Shown here piece by piece: positions 12,489 to 22,174 of a stretch of DNA of 57,500 nt. The stretch's first letter is position 1. Each line of letters opens with the position of its first letter. A program made the translations under genes and the position numbers. The notes under the pieces were generated by a model. That model searched no databases. It saw only the letters and a list, made by a program, of their open reading frames with translations, and was not told the origin of the DNA. The stretch comes from Metabacillus sp. KUDC1714 (GTDB lineage Bacteria > Bacillota > Bacilli > Bacillales > Bacillaceae). Location of the stretch: assembly GCF_014217835.1 (NCBI RefSeq), contig NZ_CP055263.1:1995001-2052500 (forward strand), in the 5' to 3' direction.

Positions 12489-12514
12489 GTCGAATGGAAA
12501 GGAAGAGGTAAATA

Positions 12515-13285
12515 ATGCTATTTGATAGCCACGCTCATTTAAATGCGATTCAATACGAAAAAGATATAGTAGAGGTCATTCAACGAGCAAAAGATGAAAA
12601 AGTAACACATATTGTGGTGGTAGGTTTTGATAGGGAAACGATTAGTAAAGCAATGGAACTAACTGATCAATATGACATGATCTATGCAGCTGTGGGATGG
12701 CATCCAGTTGATGCAATTGATATGACGGAAGAAGATTTAAATTGGATTAAACAATTAGCTTTACATCCGAAGGTTGTTGCAATAGGTGAGATGGGACTGG
12801 ATTATTATTGGGATAAATCCCCTAAAGATATACAGAAGGAAGTTTTTCGTAAACAAATCCAATTAGCAAAAGAGGTTAAACTTCCAATTATTATTCATAA
12901 CCGTGATGCTACAGAAGATGTTGTAAGGATACTTCAAGAAGAGAATGCAAGTGAAGTAGGCGGTATTATGCATTGTTTTACAGGTAGCCTTGAGGTAGCT
13001 AAGCAGTGTATGGATATGAACTTCTATATATCGTTTGGGGGACCTGTAACCTTTAAAAATGCGAAGAAACCAAAGGAAGTCGTCAAAGAAATACCAATGG
13101 ATCGACTTTTAATTGAGACCGATTGTCCATATTTGACCCCGCATCCTTTTAGAGGAAAGCGCAATGAGCCAAGCTATGTGAAGTATGTTGCTGAACAAAT
13201 TGCAGAGTTAAGAGGAGTCACTTTGGAGGAAATAGGAACAAAAACTTCCGACAATGCGAGGAAATTATTCGGCATAACTCGATAA
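12515..13285 (+). CDS. tatD: TatD family metal-dependent DNase (YabD)
   Basis: 256 residues. TIM-barrel metallohydrolase. Metal ligands are visible in order: FDSHAHLN (HxH), IGEMGLDYY (Glu), IIHNRDA (His), MHCFTGS (His) and LIETDCPYLTPHP (Asp). Homologues have 3'-5' exonuclease activity. AGGAAGAGG precedes the ATG. A weak hairpin (AACTCGA/TCGAGTT, 13276-13301) overlaps the stop. Confidence 0.93.
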   Translation: MLFDSHAHLNAIQYEKDIVEVIQRAKDEKVTHIVVVGFDRETISKAMELTDQYDMIYAAVGWHPVDAIDMTEEDLNWIKQLALHPKVVAIGEMGLDYYWDKSPKDIQKEVFRKQIQLAKEVKLPIIIHNRDATEDVVRILQEENASEVGGIMHCFTGSLEVAKQCMDMNFYISFGGPVTFKNAKKPKEVVKEIPMDRLLIETDCPYLTPHPFRGKRNEPSYVKYVAEQIAELRGVTLEEIGTKTSDNARKLFGITR

Positions 13286-13456
13286 GGAAACATGTCGAGT
13301 TTTGGAATAGCTTGTCCTGATGGTTACAATATCTAAAAGTTCTACATGTCTCATCTCCTTCATAGTATATCTTTGTCGATAACTCTTTCTTCACTTTTGT
13401 CTTATTATTGCGCATAATTATGAATACGTTGGAAAAATGAGACAACGTCGAGAGGG

Positions 13457-13485
13457 TTGACAAGATGACAGATACTCTATATAAT
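13457..13485 (+). promoter_or_regulatory. consensus sigma-A promoter of yabE
   Basis: TTGACA at 13457-13462, 17-bp spacer, TATAAT at 13480-13485: a perfect match. Transcription would begin near 13492, immediately before the GGAGG site, leaving a very short leader. Confidence 0.85.
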
Positions 13486-13526
13486 CCACGAGGAAGAAGG
13501 AGGCGTTTTTCATTTTCATTCAAAAC

Positions 13527-14720
13527 ATGAAAAAGCTGTTTTCCGAAAAAGTAATAAAGAATAAGGTTGTCCTTTCTGCTGCTAGTTTACTAGTATTAGG
13601 GTCAGGTACCGCGTATGGTACATATGAGGGAACGAAGGATACTGTATCATTGACTGTGAATGGTAAAGAAGAGAAGATTCGAACTCATGCTGATACAGTG
13701 AGTGCATTACTTAAAGAAATAGAAATAGATATACGAAAAGAAGATGGCATCTCACCTGCAGCAGGTAAAAAGATAGAAGATAACATGGAAATAGTCTATG
13801 AAGCTTCTAAACCAATAAATGTTGCAATAGGCGAGAAGCGAAGGACAATCTGGACGACAGCGGATACAGTGAAAGAATTAATTCAGCAAGAGAACCTAGA
13901 TGTTACAGAGCATGATAAGATTGAACCAGCATTAGATACAAAGATTGAAAAAGATTTGTCACTAACCATTGATAAAGCATTCAAGCTTACACTAAATGTT
14001 GGCGAAGAAAAACAACAAGTTTGGACTACTTCGACTACTGTCGCTGACTTTTTAAAAGAACACAACGTTAAATTAAACGAATTAGATGAAGTAAAACCGG
14101 CTCTTACAGCAAAAATCAATGAAAAGAGCGCCATAACGGTTACACGTATAGAAAAAGTCACCGATGTAGTGGAAGAACCAATTGCCTTTGATGTTGTTAC
14201 GAAAAGCGATAGCAGCATTGATAAAGGGAAGCAGAAAGTTATTGATTCTGGAAAAGAAGGTAAACTAAAGAAGCACTATGAAGTAGTTGTTGAAAATGGA
14301 AAAGAAATTTCTAGAAAACTACTTAAAAAAGAAACTGTTGAAGAAAGTAAAAATCGTGTTGTCGCTTTAGGTACAAAGGTTGCTAGCCCAGTAAGTACTG
14401 CTACTGTTTCACGCGGAAATGATTCTGTTGCAAAAGAGTTTTATGTTAACTCTACTGCCTACACAGCAAGTTGTAGTGGTTGTTCAGGAACAACAGCCAC
14501 AGGAGTTAATTTACGGGCAAATCCTAATGCTAAGGTGATTGCAGTTGATCCAAATGTGATCCCACTAGGTACAAAAGTGTATGTCGAGGGCTATGGATAT
14601 GCAGTTGCTGCTGACACTGGTTCAGCAATAAAGGGAAACAAAATCGACGTGTTCATACCAACAAAATCAGCTGCCTATCGATGGGGTTCGAAAAAAGTGA
14701 AAATTAAAATTTTAGATTAG
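13527..14720 (+). CDS. yabE: YabE, exported G5/3D-domain cell-wall protein
   Basis: 397 residues from the ATG at 13527. An N-terminal signal or anchor segment (about residues 12-33) precedes three DUF348 repeats, each containing a T(H/T)A-DTV-like core, then a G5 domain (about 210-275) and a C-terminal 3D domain (about 310-397) with the aspartates in VDPNVIP, AADTGSA and IDVFIP. It resembles RpfB-type wall-remodelling enzymes; lytic transglycosylase activity is inferred. The strong AGAAGGAGG at 13495-13503 is 23 nt from this ATG but 8 nt from an in-frame ATT at 13512, so the real start may be ATT (402 residues). B. subtilis yabE is known to be opposed by an antisense RNA; I could not confirm one here. 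Confidence 0.88.
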   Translation: MKKLFSEKVIKNKVVLSAASLLVLGSGTAYGTYEGTKDTVSLTVNGKEEKIRTHADTVSALLKEIEIDIRKEDGISPAAGKKIEDNMEIVYEASKPINVAIGEKRRTIWTTADTVKELIQQENLDVTEHDKIEPALDTKIEKDLSLTIDKAFKLTLNVGEEKQQVWTTSTTVADFLKEHNVKLNELDEVKPALTAKINEKSAITVTRIEKVTDVVEEPIAFDVVTKSDSSIDKGKQKVIDSGKEGKLKKHYEVVVENGKEISRKLLKKETVEESKNRVVALGTKVASPVSTATVSRGNDSVAKEFYVNSTAYTASCSGCSGTTATGVNLRANPNAKVIAVDPNVIPLGTKVYVEGYGYAVAADTGSAIKGNKIDVFIPTKSAAYRWGSKKVKIKILD

Positions 14721-14726
14721 AACTGG

Positions 14727-14754
14727 CAGAGGGTTTTTATCCCTCTGTTTTTTT
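14727..14754 (+). terminator. terminator after yabE
   Basis: CAGAGGG / CCCTCTG stem, 7-nt loop, then seven T. Confidence 0.9.
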
Positions 14755-14767
14755 GCGTTATAATGGT

Positions 14768-14812
14768 TAAAAGCGCAAGCGCCTTGACCAGGCGCTGGAG
14801 CTAGACACTGAA
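14768..14812 (-). repeat. dispersed intergenic repeat, minimal form (inverted copy)
   Basis: On the minus strand it reads GTGTCTAGCTCCAGCGCCTG followed by GTCAAGGCGCTTGCGCTTTT. The shared 5' and 3' ends of the family are joined directly, with no interior, giving a simple AGCGCCT/AGGCGCT hairpin. It is the only copy on the minus strand. Confidence 0.85.
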
Positions 14813-14891
14813 ACTCAGTATTGTTATTTAAATAGTCTCTATATATTAGACGATACAACTCTTTAAAAAGTTTCATCATTTGGAGGAAAAA

Positions 14892-16333
<1,442 letters not shown>

Positions 16334-16382
16334 CTTATTACCTTAGCAAATATTAAGATAACAGCATAAATAAAGAGTATAG

Positions 16383-16430
16383 AAATCTAGGTGAAGTCTT
16401 TATTGGGACTAAGTCTAGATTTTTTCTTTT
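16383..16430 (+). terminator. terminator after ksgA
   Basis: AAATCTAG / CTAGATTT stem with an inner GAAGTC/GGACT pairing, then TTTTTTCTTTT. Confidence 0.75.
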
Positions 16431-16565
16431 TATTTGAATCAGGAATTAAGGGAAGTAGCACTACCTTCATGTTTTTTACAATGTGATATCACAAATTAAT
16501 AAAATCAACATAGGCTAGAGGAGGATACCTTATTAGAGGGAATTAGATTTTGTACGGAGTTTTTG

Positions 16566-16669
16566 TATTTAGCTGCAGCGCTAAGCCCTTCAATATTGAA
16601 GGTAAAAGAATATCTTCTAATCATGAGCGTCTTTTCTTTAGACTGGGCAAGGGAACTTGCGCTTTTCTT
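16566..16669 (+). repeat. dispersed intergenic repeat, diverged hairpin form
   Basis: Aligns with the hairpin copies at 34987 and 35113: TTTAGCTGCAGCGCTAAGCC at the 5' end, the hairpin arms GAAGGTA / TATCTTC around AAAGAA, and a 3' end CAAGGGAACTTGCGCTTTTCT. It ends 19 nt before the yabG start and creates a false N-terminal extension of that reading frame. Confidence 0.75.
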
Positions 16670-16688
16670 AAACATTGGAGTGATAAAC

Positions 16689-17570
16689 ATGCAGGTGAAA
16701 ATTGGAGATGTAGTAGCAAGAAAATCCTATAAGCTTGACCTGTTATTTAGAGTGATTAATGTAAAAACATCTGCTAATGGTGAGCAGGTTGCAATTTTAT
16801 ATGGAGATGAAGTTAGGCTAATAGCAGATGCACAATGTGATGATCTAGTTGTTGTGGATGAAAATGAAAAGAATAGTCGTAAGCAAAAGGAAAAGGAAAT
16901 CATTGATCAATCGTATTATTTATTTAGACAGGATTATCAACTATTGCGAGAAAAACAGGAATATTACGCAACATCTAGCTATAGTCATAATGAAGAGTTT
17001 TTCCATATTCCTGGAAGAGTTCTTCATGTTGATGGAGATCCACTTTATTTACAAAAGTGTTTATCCTTATATGAAAAGATTGGAGTCCCAGTAAATGGGA
17101 TACATGTAAGTGAAAAAGAGATGCCAGAAAAAATAATTGGGCTACTAGATAAATACCGTCCAGATATATTAGTGGTGACGGGCCATGATGCTTATTCAAA
17201 GCATAAAGGAAATATAGATGATTTAAATGCATATCGGCATTCTAAACAGTTTGTTCAAACTGTGAGAAATGCCCGTAATAAAGTTCCACATCTTGATCAG
17301 CTAGTCATATTTGCAGGAGCTTGTCAGTCTCACTTTGAATCTTTAATTCGTGCAGGTGCTAATTTTGCCAGTTCACCTTCACGAGTTAATATACATGCAT
17401 TAGACCCGGTATACATTGTTGCAAAAATAAGTTTTACACCTTTTGTTGAAAGAATAAATGTATGGGATGTTCTTAGAAATACCCTAACAAGAGAAAAAGG
17501 ACTTGGTGGTGTAGAAACAAAGGGAGTTCTTCGAACAGGTATGCCATATAGAAAACATGATTTCCAATAA
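16689..17570 (+). CDS. yabG: sporulation-specific protease YabG
   Basis: 293 residues (family about 290). YabG is a cysteine-type protease made in the mother cell under sigma-K that trims coat proteins such as SafA and SpoIVA. Conserved blocks: KIGDVVARKSY, VVTGHDAYSKHKG, IFAGACQSHFESLIRAGANF (with the likely catalytic Cys and a His) and NIHALDPVYIVAK. The ATG at 16689 (GGAGTG site upstream) is correct by comparison with the family. The gene ends at a strong terminator. Confidence 0.94.
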   Translation: MQVKIGDVVARKSYKLDLLFRVINVKTSANGEQVAILYGDEVRLIADAQCDDLVVVDENEKNSRKQKEKEIIDQSYYLFRQDYQLLREKQEYYATSSYSHNEEFFHIPGRVLHVDGDPLYLQKCLSLYEKIGVPVNGIHVSEKEMPEKIIGLLDKYRPDILVVTGHDAYSKHKGNIDDLNAYRHSKQFVQTVRNARNKVPHLDQLVIFAGACQSHFESLIRAGANFASSPSRVNIHALDPVYIVAKISFTPFVERINVWDVLRNTLTREKGLGGVETKGVLRTGMPYRKHDFQ

Positions 17571-17576
17571 TATTTT

Positions 17577-17614
17577 GCCGCTTAGCATTTATGTAATGTA
17601 AGTGGCTTTTTTTC
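17577..17614 (+). terminator. terminator after yabG
   Basis: GCCGCTTA / TAAGTGGC with an inner CATT/AATG, then seven T. The following 260 bp up to the veg promoters are AT-rich with no recognisable gene. Confidence 0.88.
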
Positions 17615-17881
17615 TGTAAGGATAAGAACTTCAAAGGAATTCTAAAAAAAAATCTATTTTTTTTGATAAAAATCATGGTTATTTATTATTAGAGTAGTGT
17701 CTATTCCAAATGTTTATTTCTTACGTTTAATCCCAAAAAACCTTATGATTTAAGCTATTTTCAGTCAAAAAATGAACAATTAATTATGAAATAAAAAAAA
17801 CATTCATTTTTACACATAAAAGTGTACGACTTTGTTCAAACTACATGTAGGTCGAGTGAGAATTTTGTTGAAAATAATTTA

Positions 17882-17911
17882 TTGACAGTAGGGAAAAGTT
17901 ATTGATATAAT
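17882..17911 (+). promoter_or_regulatory. veg upstream sigma-A promoter
   Basis: TTGACA (17882-17887), 18-bp spacer, TATAAT (17906-17911). B. subtilis veg has two strong promoters; this is the distal one here. Confidence 0.8.
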
Positions 17912-17922
17912 TTAAATTTTAT

Positions 17923-17951
17923 TTGACTTACATAGGCTTAAGATGTATAAT
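17923..17951 (+). promoter_or_regulatory. veg proximal sigma-A promoter
   Basis: TTGACT (17923-17928), 17-bp spacer, TATAAT (17946-17951). The transcript would start near 17958 at the AGTGAGGTGG ribosome binding site. Confidence 0.85.
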
Positions 17952-17972
17952 TATACTAGTGAGGTGGATGCA

Positions 17973-18242
17973 ATGGGAAAAACTCTAACGGATATTAAAA
18001 AGTCCTTGGATGGTAATCTTGGCAGACGATTAACTCTTAAAGCAAACGGTGGTCGTAGAAAAACGATAGAACGCTGTGGTGTACTTGCAGAAACCTATCC
18101 ATCTGTCTTTGTTATTGAGCTTGATCAAGATGAAAATTCTTTTGAACGTGTATCTTACAGCTATGCTGATGTTTTAACTGAAACAGTACAATTAACATTT
18201 TTTGAAGATACAACAGGTTCATTTGCAGTTAGTGGACAGTAG
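17973..18242 (+). CDS. veg: Veg protein
   Basis: 89 residues. Highly expressed small protein; in B. subtilis Veg stimulates biofilm formation by antagonising SinR, and homologues carry a small beta-barrel (DUF1021). Conserved core [20 protein letters not shown] then [18 protein letters not shown] and [14 protein letters not shown]. The ATG at 17973, 6 nt after GAGGTGG, matches the family start; the longer reading begins inside the promoter. Confidence 0.94.
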   Translation: MGKTLTDIKKSLDGNLGRRLTLKANGGRRKTIERCGVLAETYPSVFVIELDQDENSFERVSYSYADVLTETVQLTFFEDTTGSFAVSGQ

Positions 18243-18266
18243 ACAGCGAATTGTTTACTGTTTTTT
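18236..18266 (+). terminator. terminator after veg
   Basis: ACAGTAGACA / TTGTTTACTGT then six T; it overlaps the veg stop codon. Confidence 0.8.
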
Positions 18267-18382
18267 CTTTTGGAAAAAAAGAGTACTACTATAGATTAAA
18301 TAAGTTTAGGCCATTTTTAATAAGTGTTGAGGGGCTACTCAAGATTTCCGTTGTAATTAATGGTGGCGGGAGCCTAAGAAGC

Positions 18383-18412
18383 AGGATTTAACAATTAATT
18401 ATCTTCATAATA
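18383..18412 (+). promoter_or_regulatory. possible sigma-G promoter of sspF
   Basis: CATAATA at 18406-18412 is a full match to the sigma-G -10 (CATnHTA). The -35 (AGGAT, 18-bp spacer) is weak. ssp genes are sigma-G dependent, so a forespore promoter is expected in this 240-bp gap. Confidence 0.35.
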
Positions 18413-18500
18413 TGATGTTTTAATACAAATGATATAAAATGCCGCGTTAAATTTCTTCTTTCAAATTCAAGCTTATCCTTTGAAAGGATGTGTTTTTAGC

Positions 18501-18689
18501 ATGGGCAGACGTCGTGGAATTATGTCTGAAAGCTTTAAATATGAATTGGCAAAGGACTTAGGTTTTTACGATACAGTTAAAGAAGAAGGCTGGGGAGCAA
18601 TTCGGTCGCGTGATGCTGGTAATATGGTTAAGCGCGCCGTTGAATTAGCACAATCACAGCTTGCTCAACAGAATAATAGGAATAAATAG
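18501..18689 (+). CDS. sspF: small acid-soluble spore protein SspF (alpha/beta type)
   Basis: 62 residues. DNA-binding spore protein of the alpha/beta SASP family. It starts [20 protein letters not shown], followed by [20 protein letters not shown], which corresponds to the conserved second helix. The C-terminal QQNNRNK tail is basic. ATG 18501 matches the family start; GAAAGGATG lies about 12 nt upstream. It is transcribed alone and ends at a hairpin. Confidence 0.94.
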   Translation: MGRRRGIMSESFKYELAKDLGFYDTVKEEGWGAIRSRDAGNMVKRAVELAQSQLAQQNNRNK

Positions 18690-18699
18690 AAAAGCGGCA

Positions 18700-18766
18700 G
18701 GGTTGACTTGTAAGTTCAGTGATCTCATTTTGAGGACTGTTCTTGTAGTCAGCCCTTTCTTTCTAT
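18700..18766 (+). terminator. terminator after sspF
   Basis: AGGGTTGACT / AGTCAGCCCT outer stem with an inner TTCAGT/ACTGTT, then TTTCTTTC. Its outer stem belongs to the GGCTGAC/GTCAGCC type seen elsewhere in the window. Confidence 0.7.
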
Positions 18767-18792
18767 AGGAAAAATATTGAATTAAATGTTTT

Positions 18793-18995
18793 GGTGTCTA
18801 GCTCGAATTTTACACTCCCTATACGCTAAATCAACATTGAACGCTCGTGCTCTTCATGTTTTCTTTGCCGCATTAACTTGCAGTTAATTATAACTGCAAG
18901 TTAATGCGGCAATAAGTCTCGATATCCATCAGAAAACCACTGATGGAAGGAGTGCTCTTTTTCTTCGTCGCTGACCAAGGCGCTTACGCTTTTCT
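18793..18995 (+). repeat. dispersed intergenic repeat, long form (copy 2)
   Basis: Starts GGTGTCTAGCTC, ends GACCAAGGCGCTTACGCTTTTCT. The inner hairpin AACATTGAA...TTCATGTT differs from copies 24655 and 25862 (AACATCGAA...TTCGTGTT) by a compensatory pair. It also contains a perfect 20-bp hairpin at 18867-18910 not found in the other copies. Confidence 0.85.
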
Positions 18996-19079
18996 ATAAA
19001 TGTCGAAAAAGGAAATACTTTACCTGCTTTTGTGGTACAATGTTGATAAAATTTCAGATCGTCAAAGTAGGTGAATACG

Positions 19080-19949
19080 ATGCGTGTTTTAGAAAAAGCA
19101 CCAGCGAAGATAAATTTATCATTAGATGTCCTTCACAAACGTAAGGATGGCTTTCATGAAGTGAAAATGATTATGACAACGATAGATCTAGCCGACCGTG
19201 TTGAGCTAGTTGATTTACCATATGATGAAATAAGGATTATTTCTCATAACCGGTTTGTTCCAGATGATCAACGGAACTTAGCATATCAGGCAGCTAAATT
19301 ATTAAAAGACCGATTTAAGATTAGAAAAGGGATATCTATTTCAATTACAAAAACAATACCAGTAGCTGCAGGCTTAGCAGGAGGAAGTAGTGATGCGGCT
19401 GCAACTTTACGAGGGCTAAATCGGTTATGGAATTTAGGTTTAACTTTAGATGAATTAGCAAATCTAGGAGCAGAAATCGGATCAGATGTATCCTTTTGTG
19501 TATATGGAGGGACTGCGTTAGCTACTGGTAGAGGTGAAATTATTCAACATATTACTTCACCACCACATTGTTGGGTCGTACTTGCAAAGCCAACAATTGG
19601 TGTTTCTACAGCTGACGTATATAAGAATTTAAACATCAACTCTATTCATCATCCTTATGTAGAGGGGATGATTGAAGCGTTAAAAATCGGTGATTATGAT
19701 CAAATATGCAATCTTATGGGAAATGTATTAGAGAGTGTAACATTACATATGTATCCTGAGGTCGCAAATATAAAAGACCAAATGAAACGATTTGGCGCTG
19801 ACGCAGTATTAATGAGTGGTAGCGGACCAACCGTTTTTGGTCTCGTGCAATATGAATCACGCTTGCCAAGAGTTTATAATGGTTTAAGGGGATTTTGTGA
19901 CCAAGTTTTTGCGGTAAGGATGCTTGGAGAACGAAACTGCCTTGATTAA
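19080..19949 (+). CDS. ispE: 4-diphosphocytidyl-2-C-methyl-D-erythritol kinase
   Basis: 289 residues. GHMP kinase of the MEP isoprenoid pathway. [19 protein letters not shown] at the start binds substrate; the ATP motif is [20 protein letters not shown] near 90-110, and [11 protein letters not shown] is the third GHMP motif. ATG 19080 is preferred to the GTG at 19071, which is part of the GTAGGTG ribosome binding site. A possible -10 (TACAAT, 19036) lies upstream without a clear -35. Confidence 0.95.
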   Translation: MRVLEKAPAKINLSLDVLHKRKDGFHEVKMIMTTIDLADRVELVDLPYDEIRIISHNRFVPDDQRNLAYQAAKLLKDRFKIRKGISISITKTIPVAAGLAGGSSDAAATLRGLNRLWNLGLTLDELANLGAEIGSDVSFCVYGGTALATGRGEIIQHITSPPHCWVVLAKPTIGVSTADVYKNLNINSIHHPYVEGMIEALKIGDYDQICNLMGNVLESVTLHMYPEVANIKDQMKRFGADAVLMSGSGPTVFGLVQYESRLPRVYNGLRGFCDQVFAVRMLGERNCLD

Positions 19950-19950
19950 A

Positions 19951-19990
19951 TACGGATATTAAGTTATATTTACTATAATAATATTCGGAT
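19951..19990 (+). promoter_or_regulatory. possible PurR operator and -10 before purR
   Basis: ATTCGGATTTT near 19983-19993 read on the minus strand fits the PurBox (AWWWCCGAACWWT) with one mismatch. A poorer TACGGAT lies 33 bp upstream, and TATAAT is at 19974. Autoregulation is suggested only. Confidence 0.3.
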
Positions 19991-20008
19991 TTTGGAGGTT
20001 ACCATTTC

Positions 20009-20854
20009 ATGAAATTTCGTCGTAGTGGTCGTCTTGTGGATATGACAAACTACATGCTTCATCATCCACATTCGTTAGTGCCATTAACATTCTTTTCTGA
20101 GAAATATAAATCAGCTAAATCTTCCATAAGCGAAGACTTGACGATTATTAAAGAGACTTTTGAGCAACATGGAATTGGAACTTTACTAACCGTACCTGGT
20201 GCTGCTGGTGGAGTGAAGTTTATTCCACAAGTCGAGGCAAATGAAGCATTACAATTCATTGACGAGCTTTGTGAATTAATGGCTAAACCAGAAAGGTTAC
20301 TTCCTGGAGGTTATTTGTATTTAACGGATATCCTAGGTAACCCTTCTATTGTAAACAAGTTGGGAAGATTATTTGCAACGGTTTTTAGCAACCGTAAAAT
20401 TGATGTAGTAATGACTGTAGCAACTAAGGGTATACCTCTCGCCTATGCAGTCGCAGGACAGCTTGGTGTGCCTGTTGTTATGGTAAGAAAAGATAGTAAG
20501 GTAACAGAGGGTTCTACGGTAAGTATTAATTATGTTTCTGGTTCATCAAAGCGGATACAAACGATGCTATTAGCAAAAAGAAGTTTAAAAGAAGGTTCAA
20601 ATGTATTAATTATTGATGACTTCATGAAAGCTGGAGGTACAATTAATGGCATGATTAGCCTCTTGGAAGAGTTTAAGGCTAATGTGGCAGGTATCGGTGT
20701 TCTTGTAGAAACTGAGGGAGTAGAAGAGAGATTGGTTGATGAATACGTCTCTCTCGTGAAATTAACTGATGTAGATACTCGTGAAAAACACATCCAGGTA
20801 ATGGCGGGAACATATTTACAGTTTGTGAAGGATAAGGAGATTGGAGAGGATTAG
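20009..20854 (+). CDS. purR: purine operon repressor PurR
   Basis: 281 residues. Bacillus-type PurR: an N-terminal winged-helix domain (about 1-74, starting [17 protein letters not shown]) and a phosphoribosyltransferase-like domain. The PRPP motif reads [13 protein letters not shown] near 198-210. It represses purine genes, and PRPP relieves repression by blocking DNA binding. TTGGAGG precedes the ATG. It is followed one base later by ridA, so both are in one operon, as in B. subtilis. Confidence 0.96.
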   Translation: MKFRRSGRLVDMTNYMLHHPHSLVPLTFFSEKYKSAKSSISEDLTIIKETFEQHGIGTLLTVPGAAGGVKFIPQVEANEALQFIDELCELMAKPERLLPGGYLYLTDILGNPSIVNKLGRLFATVFSNRKIDVVMTVATKGIPLAYAVAGQLGVPVVMVRKDSKVTEGSTVSINYVSGSSKRIQTMLLAKRSLKEGSNVLIIDDFMKAGGTINGMISLLEEFKANVAGIGVLVETEGVEERLVDEYVSLVKLTDVDTREKHIQVMAGTYLQFVKDKEIGED

Positions 20855-20855
20855 T

Positions 20856-21230
20856 ATGAATATAGTAAGTACAAATCAGGCACCAGCCGCTATTGGTCCA
20901 TATTCTCAAGGTATTATCGCAGGTAATATTTTTTATAGTTCAGGCCAGATTCCCTTAACTGCTGAGGGCGAATTGGTTACAGGAGATATTGCAGAACAAA
21001 CACATCAAGTTTTTAAAAACTTAAAAGCAGTACTAGAAGAGGCTGGAGCTTCATTTGAATCAGTTGTTAAAGCTACAGTATTTCTTAAGGATATGAATTC
21101 GTTTGCTGCATTTAATGATGTGTACGGCCATTATTTTGCAGAGCATAAACCGGCACGTTCTTGTGTAGAGGTTGCACGTCTTCCGAAGGATGTTCTTGTA
21201 GAAATTGAAGTAATAGCATTAATTAAATAA
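20856..21230 (+). CDS. ridA: RidA family enamine/imine deaminase (YabJ)
   Basis: 124 residues. RidA hydrolyses reactive 2-aminoacrylate-type enamines; YabJ is also needed for full PurR-linked regulation in B. subtilis. Conserved: [30 protein letters not shown] and the catalytic Arg in [23 protein letters not shown] 20856 follows GGAGAGGA and matches family length. It ends at a terminator at 21244-21272. Confidence 0.95.
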   Translation: MNIVSTNQAPAAIGPYSQGIIAGNIFYSSGQIPLTAEGELVTGDIAEQTHQVFKNLKAVLEEAGASFESVVKATVFLKDMNSFAAFNDVYGHYFAEHKPARSCVEVARLPKDVLVEIEVIALIK

Positions 21231-21243
21231 AGATCTTTTAATT

Positions 21244-21274
21244 ACCAATCGTTTAATAGACGGTTGGTTTTTTG
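21244..21274 (+). terminator. terminator after ridA
   Basis: ACCAATCG / CGGTTGGT stem (one G-U) then TTTTTTG. Confidence 0.85.
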
Positions 21275-21453
21275 TTTGCTAAAAAAGAAGTCTTTTCTTG
21301 TATTTTCATCTAAATCCTAGTACCTCTTTTCACTTTCACTCCATTATCTATGAGGAGTAGTGTATTATTATCAGTCGTTGTATGTCTGTGTGGATGAATA
21401 GGGAGCTTTTATTTAAAATTTATTAGGCTAAATTAAAAAAATTTTCAAATAAT

Positions 21454-21480
21454 GCAGGAATAAACAAAAAAACGTTGAAT
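21454..21480 (+). promoter_or_regulatory. sigma-H promoter of spoVG
   Basis: GCAGGAATA (21454-21462), 11-bp spacer, GTTGAAT (21474-21480): a full match to the sigma-H consensus RnAGGAwWW/RnnGAAT. The flanking A/T-rich sequence would suit AbrB binding, the known repressor of B. subtilis spoVG. Confidence 0.85.
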
Positions 21481-21525
21481 TTAGTAACTAAAGTTTTTCA
21501 TATGGGGGAAAAGGTGGTGAACAGA

Positions 21526-21816
21526 ATGGAAGTTACAGACGTTAGATTACGCCGCGTAAATACCGAAGGTCGTATGAGAGCGATTGCATCTATCACACTA
21601 GATCATGAATTTGTTGTTCATGATATTCGTGTTATTGATGGAAATAACGGTCTCTTTGTTGCGATGCCAAGTAAGCGTACTCCTGATGGAGAGTTCAGAG
21701 ATATTGCACACCCTATTAACTCTAATACACGCGGAAAGATTCAAGATGCTGTATTAGCTGAATATCATCGTTTAGGTGAGCTAGAAGTAGAATTTGAAGA
21801 AGCAGGTGCTTCATAA
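21526..21816 (+). CDS. spoVG: SpoVG RNA-binding regulator
   Basis: 96 residues. Starts [19 protein letters not shown] and continues with the near-invariant family sequence ([33 protein letters not shown]). SpoVG affects septation, capsule and sporulation genes and binds nucleic acid in several Firmicutes. AAGGTGGTGA precedes the ATG. The longer in-frame reading begins upstream of the transcript start and is false. Monocistronic with its own terminator. Confidence 0.97.
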   Translation: MEVTDVRLRRVNTEGRMRAIASITLDHEFVVHDIRVIDGNNGLFVAMPSKRTPDGEFRDIAHPINSNTRGKIQDAVLAEYHRLGELEVEFEEAGAS

Positions 21817-21823
21817 AATATGA

Positions 21824-21863
21824 AAAGGGACTTTGCATATATTATGCAGAGTCCTTTTTTTTG
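21824..21863 (+). terminator. terminator after spoVG
   Basis: Stem AAAGGGACTTTGCATA / TATGCAGAGTCCTTT then a run of T. The 310 bp from here to glmU hold a degraded 3' end of the dispersed repeat near 21955-21983 and no gene. Confidence 0.9.
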
Positions 21864-22174
21864 TTTTGTATTAATTCACCACTTTGTTTTCTTGACTAGA
21901 TAATGACTCGAAGAGAGCTAGGTTCGGTAGCTGGATTAAGCGTCCTCTGGTTTACTGTCGCTAAACGGATGCTACGCTTCTCTCATTATTTTGTTAAAGT
22001 TTTCTAGGTACGTACTAAAAAATAAAACTATGATAAAATTAGAAATATCGTGTACTTTTAAATGCTATCTTGAAATGCGCGTTGTTTTAGGATATATTTT
22101 TTTATGGATAAATAGGTATTTACGTATAAATGTTTTGTTGAAAAAGGTTAAATATTAAAATGGAGGCCTAGTAA

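Noticed and set aside
12488..12494. Single TGTCGAA (Spo0A box) before tatD, and another at 19001-19007 before ispE
   Set aside because: Isolated heptamers without a placed promoter; likely chance or at best weak sites.
13286..13456. c-di-AMP (ydaO-type) riboswitch before yabE, as found before some wall hydrolase genes
   Set aside because: Conserved core sequences are not visible, and the promoter lies too close to the gene to leave room for one.
13465..13530. Small ORF of 21 codons whose stop overlaps the yabE ATG (leader peptide candidate)
   Set aside because: Its ATG lies inside the spacer of the perfect sigma-A promoter, so it would not be on the transcript. It could matter only if an upstream promoter exists.
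16563..16688. 42-residue N-terminal extension of YabG
   Set aside because: It is translation of a diverged intergenic repeat; the family start and ribosome binding site are at 16689.
17615..17881. AT-rich gap between yabG and veg as a possible gene or replication feature
   Set aside because: No ORF with a ribosome binding site, no DnaA-box cluster and no structured element beyond the yabG terminator.
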